Positions 47,655 to 57,961 of a stretch of DNA of 64,000 nucleotides are shown piece after piece. Numbering within the stretch: the first letter of the stretch is position 1; the number at the start of each line of letters is the position of its first letter. This stretch comes from Spinacia oleracea (taxonomy: Eukaryota > Streptophyta > Magnoliopsida > Caryophyllales > Amaranthaceae). The position numbers and the translations under genes are program-made. The stretch lies in assembly GCF_020520425.1 (NCBI RefSeq), contig NC_079490.1:4650001-4714000 (forward strand), given 5' to 3'. The notes beneath the pieces are model-generated. The model was not told where the DNA came from, did not search any database, and saw only the letters and a program-made list of their open reading frames with translations.

Positions 47655-47960
47655 GTAAAGACTAAAGACTCCTTGGGAGCCAAGTTTCCCTTTTTAGGTT
47701 TTTTTTCAAATTTTTTTTTGGTTATAAATTTCCTTTTTGGTTGGAAAGCTTTCCTATTTTCTTTTTTCCTAGTTCCTAGGTTGATTGGTTGATCATCATA
47801 AATTGGGATTTGAGAGTATGGATAAAAGTATGAACTGTTGGTAGTTTCCTCATTACGTTTGGACTTGAGTTTTTTTTTTTTTTTTTAGATTAACAGATCA
47901 CGACATTTAATTTGTTGGGAGATCTTCCCTAAATAACAATTTTCATATATTGACAAAATG
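47655..47960 (+). repeat. Duplicated F-box 3'-end relic, copy A
   Basis: CTTGGGAGCCAAGTTT followed by AATTTCC, GTTGG, CTATTTTCTTTT and GGTTGATTG, and then ATTTAATTTGTTGGGAGAT. Shares its whole length with 51391-51990 (copy B), and its first roughly 120 bp with 55948-56060, the coding tail and 3' flank of the F-box gene at 54871. Confidence 0.8.
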
Positions 47961-48080
47961 GACTTTTTAGACAAACATATAAAGATGATTATTTGAAATG
48001 GATCTACACTTTGACAAAAATAAGAGAAAGAATGTTAAGAAAAAAACTTCACTCGTAATACAAAAGATAAAAAAATTTAC

Positions 48081-48213
48081 CTGCAAACTTAACTAAGTTG
48101 AGCAATGCAGTCATGAGTTTCAAAGATGAAGGTTCAACATCTACTAACAACACTCGGGGTTTAGGGACACTGGGAAATAATGGTAGACCATAAAGAGGAT
48201 TCTCACCATTCAT
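48081..48213 (-). pseudogene. Orphan response-regulator receiver exon
   Basis: Starting at ATG 48213 on the minus strand, 44 codons read to a good donor (GCAG|GTAAAT at 48080). Residues about 20-44 contain RVLLVDVEPSSLKLMTALL, resembling strand 1 and helix 1 of a two-component receiver domain (consensus VLLVDDDPxxLKxxxxxL), with the acidic pair changed to DV. No continuing exon with the phospho-acceptor Asp or the Lys is found between here and the next gene, where the duplicated relic begins. Probably a truncated gene fragment, or exon 1 of a gene using distant exons. Identification rests on a short motif. Confidence 0.45.
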
Positions 48214-48315
48214 GTTGGTGTGTTTCAAGGCTTAAAGAACTAGAGAGTTAAGTTCTTGTGTAAAGGCACTTGAAAGAAAATGAAGCGCTTGTGTAATAAT
48301 TTTTTATTTTTTTTT

Positions 48316-48334
48316 GGGGGGGGGGGGGGGGGGG
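48316..48334 (+). repeat. G19 homopolymer
   Basis: An uninterrupted run of 19 G, followed by TGGTGGTGG, about 100 bp upstream of the orphan exon (minus sense). Confidence 0.9.
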
Positions 48335-48544
48335 TGGTGGTGGTTTATTTATAAAAGCGAAGAGAGGTTGAATTGAAAATAAGAATAGTAGTAGCTACTC
48401 CTAAGATCGTATCAAATTCATGTATTGCGTACGCAGTTCAATTTCTTTCTCCCGCGCACAAATGGTCCTATATTTCAAGTATCAACTATCTTGAATTAAG
48501 CGCGCAAACTTAGCGCGCCATTTAAAACTTAGCGCGACAGTTAA

Positions 48545-48900
48545 AATCGTGGTTATTAGACAAGTCATCAATTTTACGATAGCTTTCTATAATAGCATTA
48601 ATATAGTATTCCTCGATTATCGGGGCTATATTTTATTACTCGATTGTCCGAGGTATATTTTTGGGCTCATAATTCTTTAAAGGATATTTTAGAAACGGCC
48701 TAATATATTTATCGTTTATTGTTAATCGTGGTTATTAGACAAGTCATCAATTTACGATAGCTTTTTATAATAGCATTAATACTGTATTCCTCGATTATCG
48801 GGGCTATATTTACTCGATTGTCTGAGGTATATTTTTGGGCTCATAATTCTTTTAAGGACATTTTAGAAACGGCCTAATATATTTATCGTTTATTGTTAAC
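48545..48900. repeat. Tandem duplication of a ~177-bp unit
   Basis: Both copies contain CGTGGTTATTAGACAAGTCA, CCTCGATTATCGGGGCTATA, GAGGTATATTTTTGGGCTCA and ACGGCCTAATATATTTATCG, with about 90% or more identity by eye. Starts near 48545 and 48723. Confidence 0.92.
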
Positions 48901-50089
48901 GATGTATTAGTTAATTTGTACATAACTTCTCTTTTTGTACATACCTAGTTTTTACAATATATTTTGGTGTAATGGATGTAGGTATTTGACATAATAAAAT
49001 AAACGATGGTGTTAATCATAAAATTTATTTTTTCTACTAAATTGTGCTTGCGCTGCCTAGTTTCTATTTTTTTCTTGTAACTAGCGAGAAGCACGTGCCA
49101 TGCACATGTTGGACAGACAACATGCTTTTATGAAATTTCTAAATTTGTCAGTGCATGCATATTAGCATATGTCTAACTAATTAAGGTTATAAGTTCATTT
49201 AAATTTGCTAATTAGGCAACATGTTTGAAATAATGCCTCAAAATTATCTTAAGAACTACCTACATTACATTGATACTTAATTAATTACAACATCGTGAAG
49301 TTTTTTGGGTGAACTCTTATCTAATACAGAATACACTACTACTCTCACAATCTATCATATCCCCTCCATATTGTTTTAGCCTTTTAGAAGTGACAATATT
49401 ATTATTTCCGGACATATTTTTTAGGAGTCACAATTACATATTTGGTAACTTTTACACTCACTCCTCAATTGTTTATTATTTTTACTTTCCTATGACCCCA
49501 CTTAAGTCATAAATAATTCCATTTTTGATAACTTTTATACCCCACTTTTCTATTTATTTCTTTATTATCAACTACCACACTTACATAATTATTCTATCAA
49601 ATTCAACTACTCCGTATGATTCCTTAATACTTATGCCGATCAAAATATGACACTCCTAAAAAAATACGGAGAGAGTATTAAACTTGATTCATGATCAACA
49701 CTTGATAGTCATAAAAATAAAAATAAGATCCCCGTATTGAGGCGTTACAATAAGGGGCTTGACCGATTCAATACATTATTCTAACATTATGATATACCTG
49801 GAAAGGTGAAATAGCATTCCTCTTTTACTTCTTTTGACAATACCTCTTTTACTCATGAAGAAGAAGCAATAGTGTTAAGTTGTTAACCCGTAACTTTATC
49901 AGCAACACAGCAAATTGCCTATGTTTTACTATGTTGAAAAATAATGAGCAACACCTTTCTTTTCCTTTGTTTTGTAAATGTAGTCACATGGAAGACATGT
50001 GTCTTTAAAAACGCAAATAAACTGATTTGTAATTAGCTTGCAAGATAAGGGGCATATTTGAAATATAAAATTACGCAAAAATGAAAGAG
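48901..50089. other. AT-rich spacer, no gene seen
   Basis: No coding content. At about 49320-49680, TACTCTC...TACGGAGAGAGTA may be a strongly degraded Stowaway-type element, but the ends are too diverged to call. Confidence 0.45.
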
Positions 50090-50490
50090 TGGTCGGGCTT
50101 TTTAGATAAGAAGAGATTTGAGGTATACAGAAACTTCAGGCCAGGCTTCGGGTCGAGCCCACGAGCCGGGCCACGCCAGACCCACGTCATATCGGGTCAG
50201 GCCGAAAGTTAAAAATATGGCCCAAGCCTGCGGGTTTTCGTGCCGGGCCGGACCGGCCTGTCGTGCCTAAGGCTAATTTTACTAAATTTAGCGCGTTTTG
50301 TCGTGTCGGGTCGAGTTGTGTCGTGTCTTGTAGTGTTTTTTCCAAAAATTTAAGGCCCAAGCCCAGCCCACGGCCCACGGCTTCGTGCCCGAGTCGGGCC
50401 GTGTTTCTTTTCGTGCTCGTGCCAGGCCGGGCTTTTTTCGTGCCGGGTTGGATCGGGCTTCGAGTCGTGCCGGCACACACCCATCTTTAC
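50090..50490. repeat. GGGCCGGG-rich hAT-type relic
   Basis: Dense GTCGGGCCG, GCCGGGCTT and CGTGCCGGG words in both senses. The overlapping frames on both strands (50187-50631) are translations of this biased DNA. No target duplication could be fixed. Confidence 0.45.
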
Positions 50491-50507
50491 GTATGGCTAA
50501 GTTTTAA

Positions 50508-50808
50508 CAAAAGGTCTTGCGCGCACAAGGTGTACAATAAATTTATTGTACACCAAGATAACTTTTATGTAGTTTTTTGTAACTTTAACCTAATTTTCTG
50601 TAACTTTTATATTATAAAATTAAAAAGTTGATAGATAAACATTTTAAAGGGTTAAATGATTAATTTATACATTATTGGTGATTTTGAATTTTTATTCAAA
50701 TGAAAAATTTATCATTAAAAAATAGATAACTTTTACATATATAAATGTAACTTTTAAGCATTTTGATTCAACTTTTACTTGTACACCCATTATAAATAAG
50801 AATTTGTG
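50508..50808. mobile_element. 9-bp-TSD MITE, copy 1
   Basis: 301 bp from CAAAAGGTCTTGCGCG to AAGAATTTGTG, flanked by AAGTTTTAA at 50499-50507 and 50809-50817. Near the left end is a palindrome GGTGTACAATAAA-TTTATTGTACACC. Short, imperfect inverted ends (CAAAAGGTCTTG / CACAAATTCTTG). Same family as 51572-51896. Confidence 0.9.
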
Positions 50809-51390
50809 AAGTTTTAACATAATTATATTTTATATATCATTTAGAATCACTACGTCATCCCCAATATAATTCATATTAGTCGAAATTTAGTACTCTTTGC
50901 ATTATTGAGTGAGATACCCTAGAAAAAAAAAACGGGTAACTTCTTGACAATTGGTATTCGTAATTATATCGCACCTTAAATCTGACGTAGAACTTGTTTT
51001 AATGATTTAAAAAAAGGACATGTTTTTTACTGCCTAAAAAAATCGATTTTTTTTACCACATAAAAAACTAAAACTTGTATTTTACCATATAAAAAAAATA
51101 TTAAAACTTGTGTTTTACTCCCACCTAAAAACGATAAAATAGATGAAACTTTTATGTATGACTACCTAATTCAATTTACCTCCTATTTGTGTTTTCTACA
51201 TTCAAGAAATCGATCAACCTTTTACTATACGTCCTTAGACTTTCGGCGTGCTTGCACGTAGTTGGACGTCATCAAATCAATAAGTAGCACTAAAGATGGA
51301 CGAGGATCGAGGGCCATCAAGGGCATTTTGTGTTGAATCTGTGTGCTTTGGGCCTGAATAGGCCTGGGCCAAACCTAGTACACCACTAGT

Positions 51391-51990
51391 AAAGACTTGA
51401 CCTTGGGAGCCAAGTTTGCTTTTTAGGGTTTTTTTTAATTTTTTTAATTTTTTTTTTATGTTTTTGTTAATAAATTTCCAGTTTAGTTGGAAAATTTTCC
51501 TATTTTCTTTTCCTAGGTTGATTGATGGATCCATCATAAAGTGGGACTTGAGAGTATGTACTGTTGCTAGTCAAAAGGTCTTGCGCGTACAAGGTGTACA
51601 ATAAATTTATTGTACACCAAGATAACTTTTATGCAGTTTTTCATAACTTTAACCTATTTTCTGTAACTTTTATATTATAAAATAAAAAAGTTAATAGATA
51701 AACATTTTAAAGGGTTAAATGATTAATTTATACATTATTAGTGATTTTGAAAAGTAATATTTATTCAAATGAAAAAATTTATCATTAAAAAATAGATAAC
51801 TTTTACATATATAAATGTAACTTTTAAGCATTTTGAGTCAACTTTTACTCCGGTGTACAATATTTATTGTACACCCATTATAAACAAGAATTTGTGGTTG
51901 CTAGTTTCCTAATTACTTTTGACTCGAGTTTTTTTTTTTTTAGAATAACAGGTCACAACATTTAATTTGTTGGGAGATCAATCTTCCCCA
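51391..51990 (+). repeat. Duplicated F-box 3'-end relic, copy B (with MITE inside)
   Basis: Parallel to 47655-47960: CTTGGGAGCCAAGTTT, AATTTCC, TTAGTTGG, CCTATTTTCTTTTCCTAG and GGTTGATTGATGG, then, after the MITE, GTTTCCTAATTAC and ATTTAATTTGTTGGGAGAT. The MITE 51572-51896 interrupts it. Confidence 0.85.
51572..51896. mobile_element. 9-bp-TSD MITE, copy 2
   Basis: 325 bp with the same ends as copy 1, flanked by GTTGCTAGT at 51563-51571 and 51897-51905. Copy A of the surrounding duplication (near 47832) shows the empty site CTGTTGGTAGTTTCC, confirming the insertion boundaries. Near the right end it retains GGTGTACAATATTTATTGTA, which copy 1 has lost. Confidence 0.95.
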
Positions 51991-52124
51991 AATAGGGTCC
52001 TAATTCTGTTCGAAACTATTAAGGTATACCGCAAAGTTTCCTAAGTTATATAGACTTCTAACATAATGCTAAGTATTACTCCATATATATAGCTAAGTTT
52101 TAACATAATTCTATCAGATTTAGG

Positions 52125-52510
52125 GGTGTGTAAAAATTGATCCGGACCCAATCGGTCCAGTCTCAGGGTCGAGAAATATCAATTTTCGATCTTTGGTCCG
52201 GTCCGATCCGAAACCCGGTTTTGGATTGGATCGATTTTTCCTTAATAAAATACAATATAAAATTATAAACTATTTAAAAATTTAATTCTCTTATTTAATA
52301 TGTTGTAACTAATACGGAGTACTATATTGTGAAATATTTTATTTTAGCTTCCAAAAAGGGTTTTAAACGATTGGTTTTTTTTTATATATATATTTTCTTT
52401 TTTACCATTAACTTTAGAAAAAATAAAGAATATATAGAAATAGGTCTACAACTGATCCAAAGCGGTCCGGTCCGGATTTTTGGCCGGTTTCCATAAGTTT
52501 CCGCAAAGTA
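52125..52510. repeat. hAT-like relic rich in GGTCCGGTCC
   Basis: Begins TTAGGGGTGTGTAAAAATTG, contains GATCCGGACC, GGTCCGGTCCGATCC and CGGTCCGGTCCGG words with an AT-rich middle. The pattern is that of a common plant hAT-type relic; ends not resolved. Confidence 0.45.
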
Positions 52511-53193
52511 AAACATCTCGATTGACTTATTTCCATAAGTTTATCAACAATGACTCCTAAACCAAACAAATTGAATTTTTTTATTTATTTATTTATTTAT
52601 TCACCTAGCATTAAACGAAGCTGCTAGGCTTGCCTTAGAGCTAGTACAAACCAGTAGAAGCTGCTAGGTGTTGCTGAATGCAGAAAATAATATTTTGTAC
52701 AAAATATAAAATGACAAAACTGCCCCATATCAGTAAAATAAGTCACTGCTCCTCAACCGTTTTACGAGATATGGTCGACCATGTATGTTGTTACAAGCAG
52801 GACTAACAAATCAATAGTCCCATTATCCATTTTTGCTGCTCATAAGTAATTGGTCATATTTGATGACAATCAACAATCCAACCAAATATTTTAATCTTAT
52901 TCATAGTTAATCAATTAGTTTTATCAAACTTAGCTTCTTCTTTCATAATCAAGATTAAGAAATTATCTTAGTTGATATCTTAGGTGGATTTGACTGACGA
53001 TGTTTGTGAAGTTTGTTTGTGCTTCTTTAAACGAAAATAGAATAATTGTACTTCTGAGACTCAATGAATGAATAAATTTTTATGGAGTAAAGTCAAAGAT
53101 GATTTATAGCTGCAAAAATGGAGGTTGAATAGTACATAATTGGAGATGAAGAAGGACCGAAGGAGATAAACAAAATAGGGATCTCTTTTAATA
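52511..53193. other. Spacer without a gene
   Basis: AT-rich, with TTTA repeats near 52578. Nothing further. Confidence 0.5.
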
Positions 53194-53558
53194 CTCCCTC
53201 CGTTCCAAAATGTTTGTTACGTATTCGTTTCAAAATGTTTGTTACATGGGGGAATCTTTCCTTTTATAAACTTATTATAATATTATTTTTTGTGCCAACT
53301 TTTAATTTTAATTGGTCCAATTTTTTCAACTCATTAAATTTCTTTACAATTTCCCAAGTATTTTAAGTTAGCAATCTTTGTGCTTTTCCATTATTGGTTC
53401 ATTTTGATAAATAAAACAATCTTATTGGTTGTTGTAATTATTAGTGGATTGGGGTTTTACTTGGTTTATTTTTTTAATAAAAAACCAAAAGAATCTTTAT
53501 TATACGTTAATAAACGTGCAAAAGTCCAAACGTAACAAACATTTTGGAACGGAGGGAG
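53194..53558. mobile_element. Stowaway MITE, 365 bp
   Basis: CTCCCTCCGTTCCAAAATGT at the left and its perfect inverse at the right, continuing into TTGTTACG, flanked by TA (53192-53193 and 53559-53560). The left end also has a second copy of TTTCAAAATGTTTGTTAC. Confidence 0.95.
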
Positions 53559-54870
53559 TAAAAAGTAGGGGTAGAATTTTGCATTAAGAAATTATTTTCT
53601 GCATTTAGAAACTATGTTAACTTATTGTATCCATCCTGAACTTTTTGGACCAAAATTGAAAAACTGAAAAATAAAATCAAAATAAATACGTACATGATAT
53701 TATTCCCTTAAACGTTACTTTTTAAATAGACATGGATTAAACTAAATTTATTGTGGATCACGTACGTCTAAAACAACTCGATTCTAATTTATTTTGACGT
53801 GTTTATTAGAATTAATATAAAAAATTTATCAAATCGGTGTCGTTACCACATGTCGTACTTGAATAATGTGATTTTAAGTCACGAGTCACGTTTAAAAACA
53901 TATGGTTACTATATATCTAAGAAAATTCGTGTTTAGTGCAGTGGAGCGCTAAAAGCCGCACCATATTACTCACAACCTCCCCACTATTTTCACTTATTTT
54001 CCATTAATACCCTTACTTCATCTTACTTTCTAATTTTCTCCCACCACCGGCCACCATCGCCGGCCACCACTATTACGTCATAGGCGACAAAATGGCCGAG
54101 TCTTCACAAGAGTTTTTTTTTATTGTCCGAATTTTTTTTAGAAACTTTTGTATTTTTAGCTTGTACCATGATACAAGCTTATGAATTTTAAGCTTGCACC
54201 ATGGTACAGACTTATGAGTTTTTAGCTTCGACCATGGTATTGAGTTATACAATTTAAGCTTGTACCATGGAAGGAGCTTAAAATTCACAAGCCCGTACCA
54301 TTGAAGGAGATAAGTTCAGTTAAGTGTTAATAAATTCAGATAATATATGTTTAGCAAAATTAAGTTTTTTTCCAGATATTTCCACCCACAAATAAGTTTA
54401 TTTCAGACAGAATAAGTTTTTTTTTCCAGATAAAATAAGTTCAGATAAATTCAGATGAGTTCAAATACGTTCATTTAAGTTCAGATAAATTCCGATAAAT
54501 TCAGATAATATAAGTTCATTCAAAATAAGTCTAATTAAACGGAACCTCAACATTGATCTTTACCAATAAAGTCTTTGGCCCATATTCAAATACCCTAAAA
54601 CTCGAAAACCCCCTAAAACTTGAACCCTCCTAAAACTCTAGACTTCTAGAGGATCTTTATTCTTTAACCGTTTCCTAAATATAGTATACCAAAAACTAAA
54701 TTCAATAATTGTGCGATATTAAGGGGACGATTTTGGGTTAATTTCTTTTAGGAGTACTGCAATCCCAATATTTTAGATCTACTTAGTAGTATATTGAGGT
54801 CAAAACTTATCAATTTTTTGAGTTTTGTTTTTTAATTTTTGCTTCCAGAGTGAGAAACCACAAGAAGAAG
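53559..54870. other. Spacer upstream of the F-box gene, with two short-repeat arrays
   Basis: 54160-54300 has four to five degenerate units with AAGCTTGTACCATGGTAC, which give a repetitive minus frame (54073-54288). 54300-54540 has AAGTTCAGATAAATTCAGATA-type repeats like those at 11900-12060. The promoter of the F-box gene should lie in 54540-54870. Confidence 0.6.
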
Positions 54871-56004
54871 ATGAGAATATCAAACCCAAATCATATGCCG
54901 TTGCACTTATGCGAAGAGATATTGGCGAGGCTTCCGGTAAAAGACCTGTTAAGATTCAGGTGTGTCTGTAAATCTTGGCGTTTAATTATCGATTCGTCTG
55001 TGTTCACTGATATGCATCTTAATCTCTACAACAAAAGAAATCAACATAAAAACTATCTTGTATTATGTGCGGATTACAATTCGAAACCAAGTCTTTGTCG
55101 TTTTTGTTACATCAACACGTTTCGCCGAATTGATGAACAAATTGTGATTCATCTTCCTAAGTTTGGATTTTGCCTTGTTATTGGGAGTTGTAAAGGGTTG
55201 TTGTTGATAAATAATGGCTTTATCAAAGACGAAGAAACAAGCTTAAGATTATGGATTTGCCCTATTTCAGACCATAGTCAATATGTTGTGGGATTTGCCC
55301 CTTCGAGTAATGACTATAAGGTGGTTGCCTTTATTTGTAAGTCAGAAGTTTCGAAGACGGTTTCGATTGCCGTTTATTCACTTCGTGATCGCCTGTGGAA
55401 GGTAAAAAACAACACGATGGTTATGAACTCTAAGTGGCATGGACAAAGACAATTACGATTGCATGATATTATTTTCGTAGGAAATACTGCATACTGGTTT
55501 GAAATTTGTCCTAATGATAGTGATTGGTACGAAGACAAACAAGACCGTATTATCTCGTTTGATTTCGATGTGGAAGAAATGAACCTTTTGGAACTACCGG
55601 ATCAGGTCGAAGGGAAAGAAATAATAGCTAGGTTTTTATGCAGCATAGATGATTCTTTAGCAGTTTTTATCCTATCTACCGAGAACATTTGTGTATGGAT
55701 ACTCGAAAAAGATCGTGGCAGCAGTAAGGCACCGTGGAGGCCATGGTATTCTTGGAAAACAAATGTTGATATTCGCGAGTTATTTCTTGAAAATATAGAT
55801 CGTTCGTTACCTTCAAAGACCATTTATCTCCAAAACATTAGTACGTTTTTTATGAAGTTAAAAAAACAATTAATAACTTATAACATCACAAGTCATGAAT
55901 TTCAGTGTGTGATAAAAAAGTTTTACGGGAATATTGATACTTATGCGGAGAGACTAAATCTTGGGAGCCAAGTTTCTCTTTTTGTTAATAAATTTCCTTT
56001 TTAG
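54871..56004 (+). CDS. F-box protein with F-box-associated domain
   Basis: 377 residues from ATG 54871; the open frame extends upstream only through non-ATG codons (GTG at 54850). The F-box is at about residues 7-48 (LCEEILARLPVKDLLRFRCVCKSW, IIDSSVF, HLNLYNKR), followed by an F-box-associated region with GSCKGLLLI, LWICPIS, VGFAPSSNDYKVV, VAVYSLRDRLWK, DIIFVGNTAYWFE, ISFDFDVEEM and CVWILEKD. This is the standard layout of SCF substrate receptors of the large plant FBA group. It has no introns. The last about 18 residues (from AERLNLGSQVS to KFPF) are encoded by the repeat shared with 47655 and 51391, so the C-terminus coincides with duplicated DNA. No frame break. Confidence 0.9.
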   Translation: MRISNPNHMPLHLCEEILARLPVKDLLRFRCVCKSWRLIIDSSVFTDMHLNLYNKRNQHKNYLVLCADYNSKPSLCRFCYINTFRRIDEQIVIHLPKFGFCLVIGSCKGLLLINNGFIKDEETSLRLWICPISDHSQYVVGFAPSSNDYKVVAFICKSEVSKTVSIAVYSLRDRLWKVKNNTMVMNSKWHGQRQLRLHDIIFVGNTAYWFEICPNDSDWYEDKQDRIISFDFDVEEMNLLELPDQVEGKEIIARFLCSIDDSLAVFILSTENICVWILEKDRGSSKAPWRPWYSWKTNVDIRELFLENIDRSLPSKTIYLQNISTFFMKLKKQLITYNITSHEFQCVIKKFYGNIDTYAERLNLGSQVSLFVNKFPF

Positions 56005-56165
56005 TTGGACAGTTTTCCTATTTTCTTTTCATAGTTTGTAGGTTGATTGTTTTTATTTTTATTTTTATAATAGTTCATAGGTTGATTAGCATAATAGCAT
56101 TAATATAATAAAATTGTTATTACTTGCTTGCCTTCCCATTGGCCATTGAATTGGCTTGATTTATA

Positions 56166-56381
56166 CTTCCTCCGTCTTGTAATACTCGCAACGTTTGTTA
56201 GTTTCACGCATGCCAATGTACAATTTTGATCATTTATATCTTAAATTCTCTTTATGCAAAAATTATAAAAACTTTGATATTTTGAAAATACACATTGAGA
56301 CGAATCTAACAAGATCCCACATGACTATATATGAATAGTGGCAAAAGTCCAAACGTTGCGAGTATTAAAAGACGAAGGAAG
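56166..56381. mobile_element. Stowaway-type MITE, 216 bp
   Basis: CTTCCTCCGTCTTGTAATAC at the left and CTTCCTTCGTCTTTTAATAC inverted at the right, both leading to CTCGCAACGTTTG; TA at 56164-56165 and 56382-56383. Its termini closely resemble those of the mariner at 24869-30012 (CTTCCTCCGTCTTTAATTAG, then CGCAACGTT). Confidence 0.92.
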
Positions 56382-56712
56382 TATTACGGAGTACTATAAA
56401 GTTTACATAAATCCAAAGTCTTACTTGGGAAATTTAATGGTTTCGGCCAATTAAAAATAAGATTTAAAAATTAATTTTGAATTAAAAAAGTCGAGTGCCA
56501 AGCACATATTTTTATTAATTACTAATAGTACGCATATACAACTTCATAACACTCTAATAATTAAAAATAAATCTAAATTGAAATTCAATCCAAAATCAAA
56601 CACTAATCTAATTTAATATAAAATATAACAATTGGTATTATATAGGAGTTTTATTTTAACTTAACAATTTAATTAAATCCGTGCATCGCACTGGCTAAAA
56701 TCTATTAGATTA
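56382..56712. other. AT-rich spacer with a second Helitron-like end
   Basis: Near 56680 the plus strand reads CCGTGCATCGCACTGG and then CTATTAGATTACTAG, suggesting a degenerate Helitron 3' end abutting the next element. No gene. Confidence 0.4.
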
Positions 56713-57143
56713 CTAGATTAGATCCCGTGCACGCACGGATAATGATAATTTATTTTACGAAATATTTAACTGAATATCATTACAAATTTGTTTAAACATA
56801 CTCATTTAAATTTATTCATCAAATATGCATATTATATATGTGTAATATGCTAATTTGACCAACATGACATATCGAGTTGAATATATTTTTCATTATTAAT
56901 ATACCGATTTGAATAAAATATTACCAAAAAGTATTTAGCAAAATTATTATTACGTGGTATCTACTATTACCGTACTTTCTAAACTAATATTTTTTTTCCA
57001 TACATAAATAGTTTATAAAAAAGGGTAAAGAATAAAGATAAAATAAAATAGATATATTAGGAAAGTGGTTTTTGGCGGGAAAATTTTACACCAGGAAATG
57101 GCACGTGTCATTCCCGGTGTCTGTTTTAATATAAAGTAATAGA
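56713..57143 (-). mobile_element. Short Helitron, 431 bp
   Basis: On the minus strand the 5' end reads A then TCTATTACTTTATATTAAAA; the 3' end has CCGTGCGTGCACGG (a 6-bp stem hairpin), a 10-nt spacer, then CTAG, then T. It thus sits between A and T, as Helitrons do, and is non-autonomous. Confidence 0.85.
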
Positions 57144-57495
57144 TTATTATTATTATCGTGTACATCTTTTACATAAAGTTGGATGAGACTTTAGAAACAA
57201 TTTGGGCTCCATAACTTGGCATTATCATCTGACCAAAATCCTACACTTCCACCTTAAGGATATTACTTTCCTTAAATTAATGCCTCCAATATTCTCTATT
57301 ATATCCCTAGCCTAAATTGATTCACCTAAATTCCAATTGATTCACCTAAATTCCTCACTTTCCTGAAAATTCGAGAGGAAGTTTACCCGTTTCCTAAATA
57401 TACCAAAAATGAATCCAATAAGTTTGCTATTAAAGTGACGATTTAGGTTAACTTTTTTTGTTTTTAACTATCTCTCTGCAATATTGACAATAGAT
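57144..57495 (+). promoter_or_regulatory. Presumed promoter of the truncated F-box gene
   Basis: Segment between the Helitron and the F-box start. CCTAAATATA-ACCAAAAA and AAGTG/GGGGACGATTT-GGTTAA resemble the region just upstream of the 54871 gene, so part of the promoter was duplicated with the gene. Confidence 0.5.
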
Positions 57496-57960
57496 ATGGC
57501 AGATCTAAATCAACTCGAAAGGAGAAGGAGTCTCAGGTTGAAGAAGACGATCATAACAACATCAGGCGACGAAGACCTCAAGTATCTGCCGCCATGTGTA
57601 TGGCAAAAGATATTGGCGAGGCTGTCAGTAAAAACCCTACTAAGATTCAGATGTGTCTGTAAATATTGGTGTTCAATTATTGATTCGTCTGTATTTACTT
57701 ATATACATCTGATATTAGCAAGGCTGCCGGTAAAAACCCTATTAAGATTCAGGTGTGTTTGTAAATCTTGGTGTTCAATTATCGATTCCCCCGATTTTGA
57801 TCAACTGCATCTTAGACTCTACAACAAAAAAACCAACCATTATTATAAAGATAGATTGACTATGTTGAGTTACGGGGGAGAACGACATGAATTCTATGTT
57901 TCCCGTCGTCGTTTTCCCGAGTTTGGCGACAGATTATATAATACCCAGCAAATGCTTTGA
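57496..57960 (+). CDS. Short F-box gene with duplicated F-box, FBA domain missing
   Basis: 154 residues from ATG 57496. The F-box core is repeated: a 102-bp unit (57609-57710) is followed directly by a second copy (57711-57812), so the protein carries ILARLSVKTLLRFRCVC...SIIDSSVF and ILARLPVKTLLRFRCVC...SIIDSPDF in frame. Only the first copy has the preceding LPPCVWQK start; the second begins inside helix 1. After LHLRLYNKK about 45 residues follow and the frame stops, without the GLLL and LWNP-type F-box-associated region. It closely resembles the gene at 54871. It may be a decaying gene or encode a small F-box-only protein; the frame itself is undisturbed. Confidence 0.7.
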   Translation: MADLNQLERRRSLRLKKTIITTSGDEDLKYLPPCVWQKILARLSVKTLLRFRCVCKYWCSIIDSSVFTYIHLILARLPVKTLLRFRCVCKSWCSIIDSPDFDQLHLRLYNKKTNHYYKDRLTMLSYGGERHEFYVSRRRFPEFGDRLYNTQQML

Positions 57961-57961
57961 A

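Noticed and set aside
50187-50631. Overlapping frames of 60-120 codons on both strands
   Set aside because: Produced by biased GGGCCGGG-rich relic DNA; no protein-like pattern and both strands are equally open.
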